This document shows, one piece after another, positions 44,935 through 54,633 of a DNA stretch of 64,000 nt; positions within the stretch are counted from its first letter, which is position 1, and each line of letters begins with the position of its first letter. Both the position numbers and the translations under genes were made by a program. The notes under the pieces were generated by a model that saw only the letters and a list, made by a program, of their open reading frames with translations, ran no database searches and was not told the origin of the DNA. The DNA comes from Paenibacillus sp. URB8-2 (GTDB lineage: Bacteria > Bacillota > Bacilli > Paenibacillales > Paenibacillaceae): NCBI RefSeq assembly GCF_013393385.1, contig NZ_AP023239.1:3162001-3226000 (forward strand), in the 5' to 3' direction.

Positions 44935-44965
44935 TTTTTTGATACATCGCTGGAAGCTCTCCCGA

Positions 44966-45035
44966 ACCATACGCATAGCGTATGGTTTTCTTTTGCCAAA
45001 AAAAATAGAAAACGGCGGATCACCGCCATTTTCTT
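44966..45035 (-). terminator. Two terminator hairpins after the binding-protein gene
   Basis: AACCATACGC / GCGTATGGTT (44966-44990) and GGCGG / CCGCC (within 45010-45035) followed by T-rich sequence on the minus strand. They separate the binding protein from the downstream genes. Confidence 0.65.
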
Positions 45036-45074
45036 CATTTGAGGGAAAAGCAACTTTCCAGTGTATCTTTAAAT

Positions 45075-45890
45075 TTACTTGCTCTCTGCCAATTCGGTCG
45101 CCTTGGTCACATACTCTTCGATCTTTCCGGCGGAGTTCAGATCGCCCAGAGTCTTGTTGATCTGTGTCAGCAGTTCCGAGTTGCCCTTCTTGACCCCGAT
45201 GACGTAACCGTCATCTTCCACTTCCGGCTTCGCATCGGTAATAGCCAATCCCTTCACATTTTTCACGAAAGATTTGGCTACCGGACCTTCCATAATGGAG
45301 GCGTCGACACGGTTGGACTGAAGCTGGAGCACGATATCGGAAATTTTGGCAAGCGACGTCAGTTTCGCGCCCTCTATTCCTTTGGCGATGTCTTCTTGAA
45401 TGGAACCGGTCTGAATACCGATCTTCGCGCCTTTCAAGGTATCCATCGTGTTAAATTTATCCTTGTCGGCTTCGCGGACCACAACAGCCTGCTCGGCTTT
45501 ATAATAAATGTCGGACAGATCGACCGCCTTCGCTCTTTCCGGAGTCGGACTTAGACCCGAAATAACCATATCTACTCTTCCGCTGGACAGCTCGTTAAGC
45601 AGCGAGTCGAACGGCAGATCCTTGATCACCAGCTCAGCGCCCATACCTGCAGCGATGTCTTTGGCAATGTCGATGTCGAAACCGACGATTGTATCCTTGC
45701 CGTCGATTACCTTGTGAAATTCGTACGGCGGAAAGTCCGCGCTTGTTCCAAGCGTCAACGTTTTCTTCGCCGCCGTGCCTGTGTTGCCTCCGTTAGCGTC
45801 AGTGCCATTATTGGCCTTATCCTGGCCGCAGCCGGAAAGAAGGCTTGCCGCGAGCAGCATCCCCATAGACATTTTGATCCATTTGTTCAT
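45075..45890 (-). CDS. Polar amino-acid ABC transporter solute-binding lipoprotein
   Basis: 271 residues: lipoprotein signal MGMLLAASLLSGCGQD (Cys ~21), then an SBP_bac_3 domain with FPPYEFHKVIDGKDTIVGFD, IDIAKDIAAGM and SGRVDMVISGLSPTPERAK, all typical of glutamine/cystine/arginine-binding proteins. Anchored outside the membrane. ATG follows AGGGGAG. Its transporter partners are downstream but now separated by an IS200-type element and terminators. Confidence 0.92.
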   Translation of the reverse strand: MNKWIKMSMGMLLAASLLSGCGQDKANNGTDANGGNTGTAAKKTLTLGTSADFPPYEFHKVIDGKDTIVGFDIDIAKDIAAGMGAELVIKDLPFDSLLNELSSGRVDMVISGLSPTPERAKAVDLSDIYYKAEQAVVVREADKDKFNTMDTLKGAKIGIQTGSIQEDIAKGIEGAKLTSLAKISDIVLQLQSNRVDASIMEGPVAKSFVKNVKGLAITDAKPEVEDDGYVIGVKKGNSELLTQINKTLGDLNSAGKIEEYVTKATELAESK

Positions 45891-46069
45891 GATTGCATAT
45901 CTCCCCTGTTCTCTCGTCGGGCAATTCAGCCCATCTCTAGTGTGTCAGTTATGTGTCAGTTGTGTCTTGTCCCGGACCGATTTATTATAATTCAACTCGT
46001 ATGAATATGCAAAGATTTTTTTGTTGACAAATTGGCAAAATAACAGAACGGCGTCTGAAGCCCATATCT

Positions 46070-46173
46070 AAGAAGAAACGGCTTCGCCGTCCTCTGGAAG
46101 AGGAAGGCATCCGTTTCTCGTAAAAATATCAGGTTAAGGATAAGCGCGAAGCTTATACTTTCTGATATTTCAA
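46070..46173. repeat. Two-hairpin intergenic repeat, copy C
   Basis: Identical over 104 bases to copy B. It lies in the intergenic region upstream of the alpha-glycosidase gene, between divergently transcribed genes, so here it is not a terminator of either. Confidence 0.9.
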
Positions 46174-46315
46174 GGTGAGCCGGCTGTGAAAACGGGTTTT
46201 ATTTTCTGAAAGATTAAGAAAACGATTGGTTCAATGCATCATGTTTAAGGGTATTAACCTAAGTGCACCGATTCCGAACCTTATCGGAACCCGATCAATG
46301 ATTAGGAGGGCGACT

Positions 46316-48130
46316 ATGCTGCTGGAAGCTTTGTATCATGTTCCGCGCGATAAATGGGCATATGCCTATGATAAGGAAACCGTGCATCTGCGATTGCGGA
46401 CGAAACGGGATGATGCGGAAGCGGTCTATGTCATGACCGGCGATAAATACGCCTGGGACAGAACTTTTGAGGAAATCCAAATGAAAAAAGCGGCTTCAGA
46501 CGACAGTTTCGATTATTGGGAAGTCTGCGCGCGGCCGAAGTTCAAACGGTTATCCTATCTCTTTCGGATCGAATCAGACGGTGAAACGGTTTATATGTCG
46601 GAAAAAGGCATGATGTTTGAAATGCCGCAGCCGCCGGGCAACAATTTCGAATTCCAGTATATTCATGAGATTGATCTGTTCAAGGTTCCAGACTGGGCCA
46701 AAGAAGCGGTCTTTTATCAGATTATGCCGGAACGCTTCGCCAATGGAGACCCCTCTCTCAACCCGGAAACAACAGAGCCGTGGGGAGGCGTACCCAAGAG
46801 AGACAACTTCTTCGGAGGCGATATTCAGGGCGTCATGGATCATCTCGACTACCTGGTCGATCTTGGCGTCAATGCCATCTATTTCACTCCGCTGTTCGTA
46901 TCGCCGTCTAACCATAAATACGACATTATTGATTACAAAAAAGTCGATCCCCATTTCGGGGACAACGAGAAGCTGAAGGCTCTGGTCGACCTCTGCCATG
47001 AGAAAGGCATTCGCGTAATGCTGGATGCGGTATTCAACCACTGCAGCAAAGAATTCCCTCCATTTCAGGATGTCCTGAATAACGGAGAAAAATCCAAATA
47101 TGCCGATTGGTTCCATATTAATTCTTATCCGGTTGAAATTGTGGACGGCATACCGAGCTACGATACATTCGGCTTTTTTGGGGATATGCCCAAATTCAAC
47201 ACCGCCAATCCTGAGGTCAAATCCTATCTGCTGGATGTGGCGGAATACTGGATTAAAGAAATCAAGCTGGACGGCTGGCGGCTGGATGTGGCGGACGAGA
47301 TCGATCACCATTTCTGGCATGATTTCCGCATTGTTGTTAAAAGAGCCAACCCGGAAGCTTATATTGTGGGCGAGGTATGGAGCGACTCTCTGGCCTGGCT
47401 GCTTGGAGACCAGTTCGATTCCGTCATGAACTATCCGTTCTCCGGAACCGTTCTGGAATTCTTTAATGGTGAAATGGACAGTTATACCTTCAGCAATAAA
47501 GTTGGCGCCCTGCTCATGCGCTACCCCCAGCAGACCAATGAGGTCATCTTCAACCTTCTGTGCAGCCATGATACGCCCCGCCTGCTTAACCGTATGGGAG
47601 AAGACAAGCGGAAATTAAAGCTTGCCGTCTCCTTTTTATTCACTTTCATGGGTACGCCATGCATATTCTACGGTGATGAAATTGGACTTACCGGCGAAGG
47701 CGACCCTGACTGTCGTAAATGTATGGAATGGGCCCCCGCGAAACAGGACCTTGAACTTCGCGATTTCTACAAAATGATGATTTCGCTGCGCAAGGAGAAC
47801 CATGCCCTGCGCGGAGGCCAATACCGCATTCTCGCCGCCTGCAAGGAAGATCCCTGCATCATTTATGAGCGGATGGATACGGAATCCCATTTTACAATCT
47901 GGATGAACAACTCGCCCGAACCTCGCAGCTTAAGCCATCCGATGGAAACCGAAGATTGGAAAGACGCGTTCTCCGGCGACGCTGTGAAGCCCGATAACGG
48001 AACGATGCATATTTCCCTCGAACCGTATGGATTCCGGATATTGTCCCGCCGCCTGAATCAAGAAACGCCTGCTTCTTCCAATAAAGATTCCGGAGATGCA
48101 ATGAAAGAGCATTCTGCCGTGCATCAGTAA
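46316..48130 (+). CDS. Alpha-glycosidase, GH13 neopullulanase/maltogenic-amylase type
   Basis: 604 residues. N-terminal starch-binding-like domain (~1-125) then the GH13 barrel: DAVFNHCS, GWRLDVADEIDHH with the catalytic Asp, GEVWSDS with the acid Glu, and CSHDTPRLL. It hydrolyses maltodextrins or cyclodextrins in the cytoplasm (no signal peptide). ATG 46316 follows AGGAGGGCG; a longer frame from 46226 has no ribosome site. Convergent with glgA, which fits glycogen/maltodextrin turnover. Confidence 0.92.
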   Translation: MLLEALYHVPRDKWAYAYDKETVHLRLRTKRDDAEAVYVMTGDKYAWDRTFEEIQMKKAASDDSFDYWEVCARPKFKRLSYLFRIESDGETVYMSEKGMMFEMPQPPGNNFEFQYIHEIDLFKVPDWAKEAVFYQIMPERFANGDPSLNPETTEPWGGVPKRDNFFGGDIQGVMDHLDYLVDLGVNAIYFTPLFVSPSNHKYDIIDYKKVDPHFGDNEKLKALVDLCHEKGIRVMLDAVFNHCSKEFPPFQDVLNNGEKSKYADWFHINSYPVEIVDGIPSYDTFGFFGDMPKFNTANPEVKSYLLDVAEYWIKEIKLDGWRLDVADEIDHHFWHDFRIVVKRANPEAYIVGEVWSDSLAWLLGDQFDSVMNYPFSGTVLEFFNGEMDSYTFSNKVGALLMRYPQQTNEVIFNLLCSHDTPRLLNRMGEDKRKLKLAVSFLFTFMGTPCIFYGDEIGLTGEGDPDCRKCMEWAPAKQDLELRDFYKMMISLRKENHALRGGQYRILAACKEDPCIIYERMDTESHFTIWMNNSPEPRSLSHPMETEDWKDAFSGDAVKPDNGTMHISLEPYGFRILSRRLNQETPASSNKDSGDAMKEHSAVHQ

Positions 48131-48151
48131 TGATCCGGTGGAGGACAAAAA

Positions 48152-48208
48152 TAAAAAGGCGGCTTTCTCGGCGTTATACACGCCCTTTGAGAAAGCTGCC
48201 TTTTTTGT
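48152..48208. terminator. Bidirectional terminator between the glycosidase and glgA
   Basis: AAAAAGGCGGCTTTCTC pairs with GAGAAAGCTGCCTTTTTT with one mismatch around a GGCG...CGCC inner hairpin; T tracts on both strands. Confidence 0.85.
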
Positions 48209-48235
48209 TCCAAAAGCGTACTGTTCAGATAGCTA

Positions 48236-49666
48236 CTAAACCGGCTCCGTAATTTTATTATAAATATCAATATACTGCTGAGCCGATATATCCCAGCTGT
48301 AATCTCCCGTAAAAGCGTTGCGGGTGACGCGTTTCCAATGCTCCGGCTTGCTGTAAAAAGAGACCCCGCGGCGAAGCGTGTTCATCATATCATGGGCGTT
48401 ATAATTCGTGAAGGTAAAGCCGTTCCCTTCTCCGGTCTCTTCATCATAAGATTGTACGGTATCGTTCAGACCGCCGGTTTCCCTGACAACGGGAATGCTG
48501 CCGTACCGCAAGGCCAGCAGTTGGCTGATCCCGCACGGTTCGAACTTTGACGGCATCAGGAACAAATCGCTTGCGGCGTAAATTTTGCGCGAGAGTTCGT
48601 CGCTGAACTTGATCTGCGAAGATAGCTTGGTCGGATAGCGCCATGCGGCTTCGCGGAACCAGCGCTCATATACCTCATCGCCTGTTCCCAGCACGACGAA
48701 CTGGATGTTATCGTAATACAAAAGTTCGTCCAGCACCCGGGTCACCAGATCGAGTCCTTTCGAATCGACCAGACGGGTGACCATGGCTACAAGCGGAATA
48801 TGCGGCGCTACGGGAAGACCCAATTCCTTCTGAAGGCCGATCTTGTTCTCCGTCTTTTTGAGAAGATTGTTGCGGTATTTCGTATAAATTTTCGGGTCCG
48901 TCGCCGGATTGTAAACCTTGGTGTCAATACCGTTGATAATTCCGCTCAAATGATCGGCGCGGGCGTTAAGCAGACCGTCCAAACCATACCCAAAGTGAGG
49001 CGTCCGAATCTCTTCCGAGTAGGTTGGACTGACTGTCGTCACATAGTCGCTGAATGTGATGCCGCCTTTCATGAAGTTAACGTTGCCGTAATATTCCACC
49101 CCAAGGAAAAAGCTGCCGTCCAGGCCGAGTAAATCGCCGAGCACATCATACGGAAACACGCCCTGGTACAGCAGATTATGTATGGTGAATACGGTACGGA
49201 TGTCGCTGTAAAACGGATTGCTTCGATAATGCCCTTCCAGCAGCATGGGAATGACGGCGGCATGCCAATCATGGCAGTGCAGCACATCCGGCTGGAAGTC
49301 GATTGCCGGCAGCGCCTCCAGAACGGCTCTATTGAAAAAAGAGAAGCGTTCCCCGTCATCCAAATATCCATAAACACCGTCGCGGCCGAAATAATACTCG
49401 TTGTCGATAAAATAGACCGGCACGCCGTCATAATTCAACAGCTCGATTCCGCAGTATTGATTCCGCCAGCCTACGGGAACCTCGATCACCTTAACGGGCT
49501 CCATCTTGGAGCGGTATTTCTCGGAAATCCCCCGGTATTTGGGCAGGATGACTCTTACATCGACCCCGGCTTCTCTCAGCGCCTTCGGCAGCGCGCCGAT
49601 GACGTCCGCAAGGCCTCCCATCTTGATGAACGGGTGACCTTCCGCAGCGGCAAACATCACTTTCAT
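48236..49666 (-). CDS. glgA: Glycogen synthase GlgA (GT5)
   Basis: 476 residues. MKVMFAAAEGHPFIKMGGLA contains the ADP-glucose-binding KxGG loop, and FEPCGISQLLALRYGS plus the RETGGLNDTV region are the GT5 C-terminal signature. It elongates glycogen from ADP-glucose. ATG 49666 follows GAGGAGGAA; the longer frame upstream is glgB sequence in another phase. Follows glgB. Confidence 0.95.
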   Translation of the reverse strand: MKVMFAAAEGHPFIKMGGLADVIGALPKALREAGVDVRVILPKYRGISEKYRSKMEPVKVIEVPVGWRNQYCGIELLNYDGVPVYFIDNEYYFGRDGVYGYLDDGERFSFFNRAVLEALPAIDFQPDVLHCHDWHAAVIPMLLEGHYRSNPFYSDIRTVFTIHNLLYQGVFPYDVLGDLLGLDGSFFLGVEYYGNVNFMKGGITFSDYVTTVSPTYSEEIRTPHFGYGLDGLLNARADHLSGIINGIDTKVYNPATDPKIYTKYRNNLLKKTENKIGLQKELGLPVAPHIPLVAMVTRLVDSKGLDLVTRVLDELLYYDNIQFVVLGTGDEVYERWFREAAWRYPTKLSSQIKFSDELSRKIYAASDLFLMPSKFEPCGISQLLALRYGSIPVVRETGGLNDTVQSYDEETGEGNGFTFTNYNAHDMMNTLRRGVSFYSKPEHWKRVTRNAFTGDYSWDISAQQYIDIYNKITEPV

Positions 49667-49712
49667 ACCAATTCCTCCTCTTGTGTAAATGACTGTTAGA
49701 TAAAATGGTCGT

Positions 49713-51827
49713 CTATTGCGGGAGCTCTTCGGTTTTGGTTTTGCGTTTGCGCGGAGCGGCTTTGGCCGGGGCTTCGTCATTAGCGGGCTTGTCCGCCGGT
49801 TTGTCGGCCTTTTTCGCCTTGGCGCGCGTCGTCTTTGCTTTGCCTTTCGGCGCTTTCGTTACGGGTTCCTCGGTTAAAAGTTCGGGCTCATCCCCCTTTC
49901 CCTTCCGTCCACTCTTTTTCAAAACCACCATGCTGAGCGGAGCGAGGGTCAGCTCCAGGCTGTTCAGCTGGCCGTGCATTTCGCGTTTTTGCGTCTTCAG
50001 CGAACCGGTTTGGGCGCCAGAGCCGCCAAATTCCGGTCTTTCCGAGTTGAATGCTTCTTCATAAGTACCCGCTTTCGGAACGCCGATTCGGTAAGCATGC
50101 CGTTCCACTGGCTGAAAGTTGATCACAATAATTAGCAGGTCCCCCGCTTTTTTCCCTTTGCGGATGTACGAAACCACGCTTTGTTCATTGTCGTCCGCGC
50201 TGATCCACTGATAGCCTTCAAAGCTGTGGTCAAGCTCCCATAGCGCTTTTTCCGCCAGATAGAACTTGTTTAGCGCGGCGGTATAGGCGAGCATTTTCCG
50301 GTGGCTCTCATAATCAAGCAGCAGCCAGTCCAGTTGTTCCTGGTCCTTCCATTCAATGAATTGGCCGAATTCCCCGCCCATGAACAGCAGCTTCTTGCCG
50401 GGGCTTGTCATCTGGTAGCCCAGAAGCAGCCGAAGACCCGCAAATTTCTGCTCATATGAACCGGGCATCTTGTTCAGCAGCGATCTCTTGCCGTGCACGA
50501 CCTCGTCATGCGATAGAGGAAGCGTATAATTTTCCGAGTAAGCGTACGCAATGGGAAATGTCAGCAAGTTGTGATGATAGGGACGGGCGCCGAAATCCTT
50601 CTCTATGTAGGCAAGTGTGTCGTTCATCCAGCCCATGTTCCATTTGTAATTGAAACCGAGCCCTCCTTCATGAACGGGAGCGGTCACACCCGGCCAGGCG
50701 CTGGATTCCTCCGCCATCATCAGGGCATGCGGGTAATATTCAAAAACGACTGTGTTCAGCTTCTGCAAAAAGGCGATGGCCTCAAGGTTCTCCAGCCCGC
50801 CGTTCACATTGTGCCGATACTGATGCTCCTGCTTCTCGAAATCGAGCCGCAGCATGCTGGTAACCGCATCCACACGCATTCCGTCAATATGGTACACCTC
50901 GTACCAGAAGAGGGCGTTGGAAATGAGGAACGAAATGACCTCGGGCTTGCCGAAATCGAAGGACAGCGTTCCCCAGCCCGGTTTTTCCGCGAGCAACAGA
51001 TCGCCGTATTCGAAGCAGGGCGTACCGTCGAACATACGTAGCCCGGGATCATCCTTGGCAAAATGGGCCGGCACCCAGTCCAAAATGACGCCGATGTTCG
51101 CCTGATGCAGACGGTCAATGAGATACATCAGCCCGTGGGGCTCACCGAACCGGCTCGTTGCCGCGTAATATCCTGTTCCTTGGTAACCCCATGAAAGGTC
51201 GTATGGATGCTCCGCCAGCGGCATGAACTCCACATGGGTATAGCCCATTTCCTCCAAATAAGGAATCAGCAGGTCCGCGATCTCCGTGTAGCTGTATAGT
51301 TCTCCGCCTTCCTTATTGTGAATATTCTCCTTCTGCCGCCATGTGCCAAGATGCATTTCATAAATATTCAGCGGCTTGTTGTAAGGAGCTTTATTTTTGC
51401 GCCGCCAAGCCGCGTCGCCCCAGCGGTAACCGTCAAGCTCGGTCACGACCGATGCGGTAGCCGGGCGAACTTCGGCCAGAAAACCGTAAGGGTCCGCTTT
51501 TAAAAAGCTTGAACCATCCGGTCCGACGATTCTATATTTGTAAAATGTTCCCGAGGAAATATCGGGGAAAAAACGAGTCCAAAACCCTGAATCGGGTATC
51601 TTATATAACGAGTCTTCCTCACGGCTTCCGTCCCAGCCGTTCCGATCGCAGGCTAATCCTACATATCTTGCTTGGGGAGCCCACACGGTAAATCGTACTC
51701 CGGGCACTCCTTCTTCCACGGCGGTATGCGCTCCGAGCATGCGATAGCTGCGGTAATGGGTACCTTCATGAAACAAATAAATATCCTCTGGTGACGGCAT
51801 GTTTACTGCTGTTGGTTGCTCAGCCAA
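49713..51827 (-). CDS. glgB: 1,4-alpha-glucan branching enzyme GlgB
   Basis: 704 residues: N-terminal carbohydrate-binding module (~25-125), GH13 barrel with DWVPAHF, GMRVDAV (nucleophile Asp), MMAEESSAWP (acid Glu) and LSHDEVVHGK. It creates alpha-1,6 branches in glycogen. TTG start at 51827, seven bases after AGGTGG. The last ~68 residues (from KKSGRKGKGDEPELL) are a Lys/Ala/Pro-rich low-complexity tail not normally present in GlgB. First gene of glgB-glgA, divergent from glgC. Confidence 0.95.
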   Translation of the reverse strand: MAEQPTAVNMPSPEDIYLFHEGTHYRSYRMLGAHTAVEEGVPGVRFTVWAPQARYVGLACDRNGWDGSREEDSLYKIPDSGFWTRFFPDISSGTFYKYRIVGPDGSSFLKADPYGFLAEVRPATASVVTELDGYRWGDAAWRRKNKAPYNKPLNIYEMHLGTWRQKENIHNKEGGELYSYTEIADLLIPYLEEMGYTHVEFMPLAEHPYDLSWGYQGTGYYAATSRFGEPHGLMYLIDRLHQANIGVILDWVPAHFAKDDPGLRMFDGTPCFEYGDLLLAEKPGWGTLSFDFGKPEVISFLISNALFWYEVYHIDGMRVDAVTSMLRLDFEKQEHQYRHNVNGGLENLEAIAFLQKLNTVVFEYYPHALMMAEESSAWPGVTAPVHEGGLGFNYKWNMGWMNDTLAYIEKDFGARPYHHNLLTFPIAYAYSENYTLPLSHDEVVHGKRSLLNKMPGSYEQKFAGLRLLLGYQMTSPGKKLLFMGGEFGQFIEWKDQEQLDWLLLDYESHRKMLAYTAALNKFYLAEKALWELDHSFEGYQWISADDNEQSVVSYIRKGKKAGDLLIIVINFQPVERHAYRIGVPKAGTYEEAFNSERPEFGGSGAQTGSLKTQKREMHGQLNSLELTLAPLSMVVLKKSGRKGKGDEPELLTEEPVTKAPKGKAKTTRAKAKKADKPADKPANDEAPAKAAPRKRKTKTEELPQ

Positions 51828-52126
51828 ATGATTACCACCTTTTTTAAAATTAGAGAAGATTCATGGTTTCGGGTCCTAAGCAATGCTGCACTTGTGGAAA
51901 TATTTATTATACAGGATGCACCTAATACATTACCCCAATTTTATCCGTTTGAAAATGATTGATACAAACAAAGAAAAAAATATCCGTGAAGAGGTTGCGC
52001 CATTTTTGTGTAATTTTCCTATAAAGATTGTAATATATTTCACTCATGGTTGATTTTTTCGTTTCAAACGTCGTCGGTGAGGTTATTTTACAAGCAGTGA
52101 CAATAATTATTTGGAGGGGTAATCAA
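51828..52126. other. Divergent promoter region of glgB-glgA and glgC
   Basis: About 300 bp, AT-rich. TTGTGT and TGTAAT near 52009-52037, 17 bases apart, form a plausible glgC promoter. No other element recognised. Confidence 0.35.
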
Positions 52127-53356
52127 ATGAGTAAAAAAGATTGCATCGCCATGCTACTAGCGGGCGGGGAAGGGCGCAGACTTGCTCCTCTTACATCAAG
52201 TATGGCCAAACCGGCCGTCCCTTTCGGTGGACATTACAGAATTATTGACTTTCCCCTCAGTAACTGTGTCAACTCTGGTATTGATTCCGTTGGCGTACTG
52301 ACCCAGTACGAAGCAGACTCCCTGCATAACCACATCGGAACAGGAGAGCCCTGGGGTCTCCATACGGAAGAAAAGAAAGGAATCACGCTCCTGCCATCCG
52401 GCAGCGAAGGAAGAGACAGCTACACCGGCACTGCAGACGCTATTTATAAAAATATTTCGTACATCGATTCCCTCAATCCTGAACATGTCCTCATTTTGTC
52501 GGGGGACCATATTTACCATATGGATTACCGCCAAATGCTGGAGTACCATCAGGACGCAAACGCGGAGGCGACGATCTCCGTCATGGAAGTCCCATGGGAA
52601 GAAGCAAGCCGTTTCGGCGTAATGAATGTTGACAATGATCTAAAAATCACGGATTTTGTCGAGAAGCCAAAAAACCCGCAAAGCAATCTGGCTTCGATGG
52701 GTATTTATATGTTCCGCTGGGATTACCTCAAGGCTCACCTGCTAAGAGACGCAGCGAACGAAGCTTCTAGCCATGACTTCGGCAAAGATGTCATTCCTGC
52801 CATGCTTCAGAACGATGACACACTCTTCGCCTACCGCTTTAAGGGCTATTGGCGTGATGTGGGCACGGTTGAAAGCCTGTGGGAAGCTCATATGGATTTG
52901 CTCCGGAATGACAACGACTGGAAATTCAACAATGCCGACTGGCCGATGTACAGCAGTTCTCTGGTAACTAAGCCTTTGTCTGTCCGGGGTAAAGCCCAGG
53001 CCGCAGCCGCGGACTGCCTGATCAGCGAGCTTGCCTCCGTTGAAGGCACGATTCAGCGTTCGGTCGTCTTCGGCAACGTCGATATCGGCAGAACCACGCT
53101 CGTCAAGAATAGTGTGATCATGCCCGGAGCTCGAATCGGCAAAAATGTGGTCATCGAAAACGCCATAATCGGTGAAGACGCGCAAATCAAGGATGGAGCC
53201 TTTGTAAAAGGCACCACCGACATGATCGCCGTTGTCGGACCGAATGAAATCGTTACGTCCAAACCGATGATTCGTACCCAGCCTTCCCGTTTGCTTCAAG
53301 AAGTATACGAGAAGACCGGAACCGGTCGACTACGGGCCGGAGGTCTCCTGTCTTAA
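52127..53356 (+). CDS. glgC: Glucose-1-phosphate adenylyltransferase GlgC
   Basis: 409 residues: [20 protein letters not shown] nucleotide-binding loop, [31 protein letters not shown] and a C-terminal left-handed beta-helix ([16 protein letters not shown]). It makes ADP-glucose, the committed step of glycogen synthesis. ATG 52127 follows TTGGAGGGG. A separate glgD-like subunit gene is not seen in the window. Confidence 0.95.
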   Translation: MSKKDCIAMLLAGGEGRRLAPLTSSMAKPAVPFGGHYRIIDFPLSNCVNSGIDSVGVLTQYEADSLHNHIGTGEPWGLHTEEKKGITLLPSGSEGRDSYTGTADAIYKNISYIDSLNPEHVLILSGDHIYHMDYRQMLEYHQDANAEATISVMEVPWEEASRFGVMNVDNDLKITDFVEKPKNPQSNLASMGIYMFRWDYLKAHLLRDAANEASSHDFGKDVIPAMLQNDDTLFAYRFKGYWRDVGTVESLWEAHMDLLRNDNDWKFNNADWPMYSSSLVTKPLSVRGKAQAAAADCLISELASVEGTIQRSVVFGNVDIGRTTLVKNSVIMPGARIGKNVVIENAIIGEDAQIKDGAFVKGTTDMIAVVGPNEIVTSKPMIRTQPSRLLQEVYEKTGTGRLRAGGLLS

Positions 53357-53358
53357 TC

Positions 53359-53494
53359 AAGAAGAAACGGCTTCGCCGTCCTTTTAGGGAGCTTAAGCTT
53401 CCGAAGTAGCGATACGAGTATCGCTTTTAGGTACCGTTTCTCGTAGAAATATAAGACAAAATGATAATCGCACAGCTTATACATCTTATATTTA
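53359..53494. repeat. Two-hairpin intergenic repeat, copy D (diverged, with insert)
   Basis: Shares AAGAAGAAACGGCTTCGCCG and CCGTTTCTCGTA with the other copies. The loop of hairpin 1 holds an extra ~35 bp with its own stems (GGGAGCTTAAGCTTCC and AGCGATAC/GTATCGCT-type). Hairpin 2 has AAATATAAG / CTTATATTT, a compensatory change relative to AAATATCAG / CTGATATTT. Confidence 0.8.
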
Positions 53495-53503
53495 AACAAA
53501 GTC

Positions 53504-53547
53504 AAAAGGGTTGTTCCACAGGCATCGGCCTGCGGAACAACCCTTTT
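53504..53547. terminator. Bidirectional terminator between glgC and the double GNAT gene
   Basis: AAAAGGGTTGTTCC pairs with GGAACAACCCTTTT (53504-53517 and 53534-53547), extended inward by CAGGC/GCCTG. Confidence 0.88.
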
Positions 53548-53550
53548 TAA

Positions 53551-54633
53551 TTATAATTGCGTTTTCCTTTCATGCCACTGTCTGTCCAGCATGGCCATAT
53601 CGATCAGGTTCACATACCGCTCTCCGAACCGGGCCGCTTCCAGCTGCTCACCCTCCCTGCGGAATCCGAGGGCTTCATAGGCGCGAATAGCGGATGTATT
53701 AAAATCAAATACTCCGAGCGCCAGCCGGTGCAGCTCCAGACCTTCAAAGCCGATGCGCATGGCTTCGCCCATCATCCGGCGGGATAAACCTTTTCCCCGA
53801 TATTCCGGGTCCAGTACGACCCGGCCTATCCGGGCGGAACCGTTATCCCGGTCAATGCCTGCCAGGCTGATATGTCCGATAACGGCGCCCGTCGCCACAT
53901 GCACGGCGCTGTACACCATCAGCTCGGATTCGGCGGGACGATTACTCCCGGCGATGTATTTTCTAAGCTCCTCATCCTGCACAGGAAAGTGAAGCGATGG
54001 CCCCGCCCACTGCTTGAGAAACTCCGGCGAGACGCTCCAGCGTCTCAGACAATCGAAATCCGATTCGTCAAAATACTGCAATCGAACCGCATCGTTGTCG
54101 CCCGTATTCTCCATTTTCTCGTACAGATTGACAAGCCGTCCTCCGCCCACATCATTGGTGCCCATAAAACGGAATCCCTGGGTTTGGTAATAACGGTTCA
54201 GCTTCACATTGTGCTCGATGGTATCGAGGCGCAGTCTTCTGCCGGACATTTTCGCCGTCTCGGCGGCAGACTCCAGCAGCTTGCCGCCGAGCCCAGCTCC
54301 GCGAAAGGGCAGTCCCACCGCCAATCTGTGCAGATAAGCGAAACCTTCGTCGTTTCGCGATCCCCAGTACTGGGGATCGCTGAACTGCAGCGTGAACATG
54401 CCGGCCGCCTCGCTGTCTTTCATGGCCACATAAACCTCGCGTTCCGAGAAGTATGCAAGGATATCCTCTTCCTTGAACTGCTCCGGCCTCCACTGGGTAA
54501 GGCCGTTATCCCGCATCCACTGCGCCGCTTCGCGCAGCAGTCTCAGCACCTCTCCGGCCATGCTGGAGTCGGCTCGAACGACAGTCAAGCTGCCCAACGG
54601 GGTATCGATCTCCCGCGTAATTGGTAAATTCAC
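53551..54633 (-). CDS. Tandem two-domain GNAT acetyltransferase
   Basis: 360 residues made of two GNAT domains in series: domain 1 (~1-170) with VGLPFRGAGLGGKLL, domain 2 (~180-350) with LDPEYRGKGLSRRMM and the AYEALGFRREG end. Substrates unknown. Its ATG overlaps the histidine kinase stop as ATGA, so it is the last gene of a coupled signalling operon, an unusual place for an acetyltransferase. Ends at a terminator. Confidence 0.88.
   Translation of the reverse strand: MNLPITREIDTPLGSLTVVRADSSMAGEVLRLLREAAQWMRDNGLTQWRPEQFKEEDILAYFSEREVYVAMKDSEAAGMFTLQFSDPQYWGSRNDEGFAYLHRLAVGLPFRGAGLGGKLLESAAETAKMSGRRLRLDTIEHNVKLNRYYQTQGFRFMGTNDVGGGRLVNLYEKMENTGDNDAVRLQYFDESDFDCLRRWSVSPEFLKQWAGPSLHFPVQDEELRKYIAGSNRPAESELMVYSAVHVATGAVIGHISLAGIDRDNGSARIGRVVLDPEYRGKGLSRRMMGEAMRIGFEGLELHRLALGVFDFNTSAIRAYEALGFRREGEQLEAARFGERYVNLIDMAMLDRQWHERKTQL

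Larger units (their letters stand above)
44283..44945 (-). mobile_element. IS200-type element (tnpA only)
   Basis: One Y1 transposase gene flanked by subterminal hairpins GGTTCGCCAACCG (44329-44341) and CGGTTGGCGAACC (near 44897-44909), which are reverse complements of each other. The end nearest the gene start contains a long hairpin that buries the ribosome site. Element ends are approximate. It separates an amino-acid-binding protein gene from its permease and ATPase. Confidence 0.75.
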
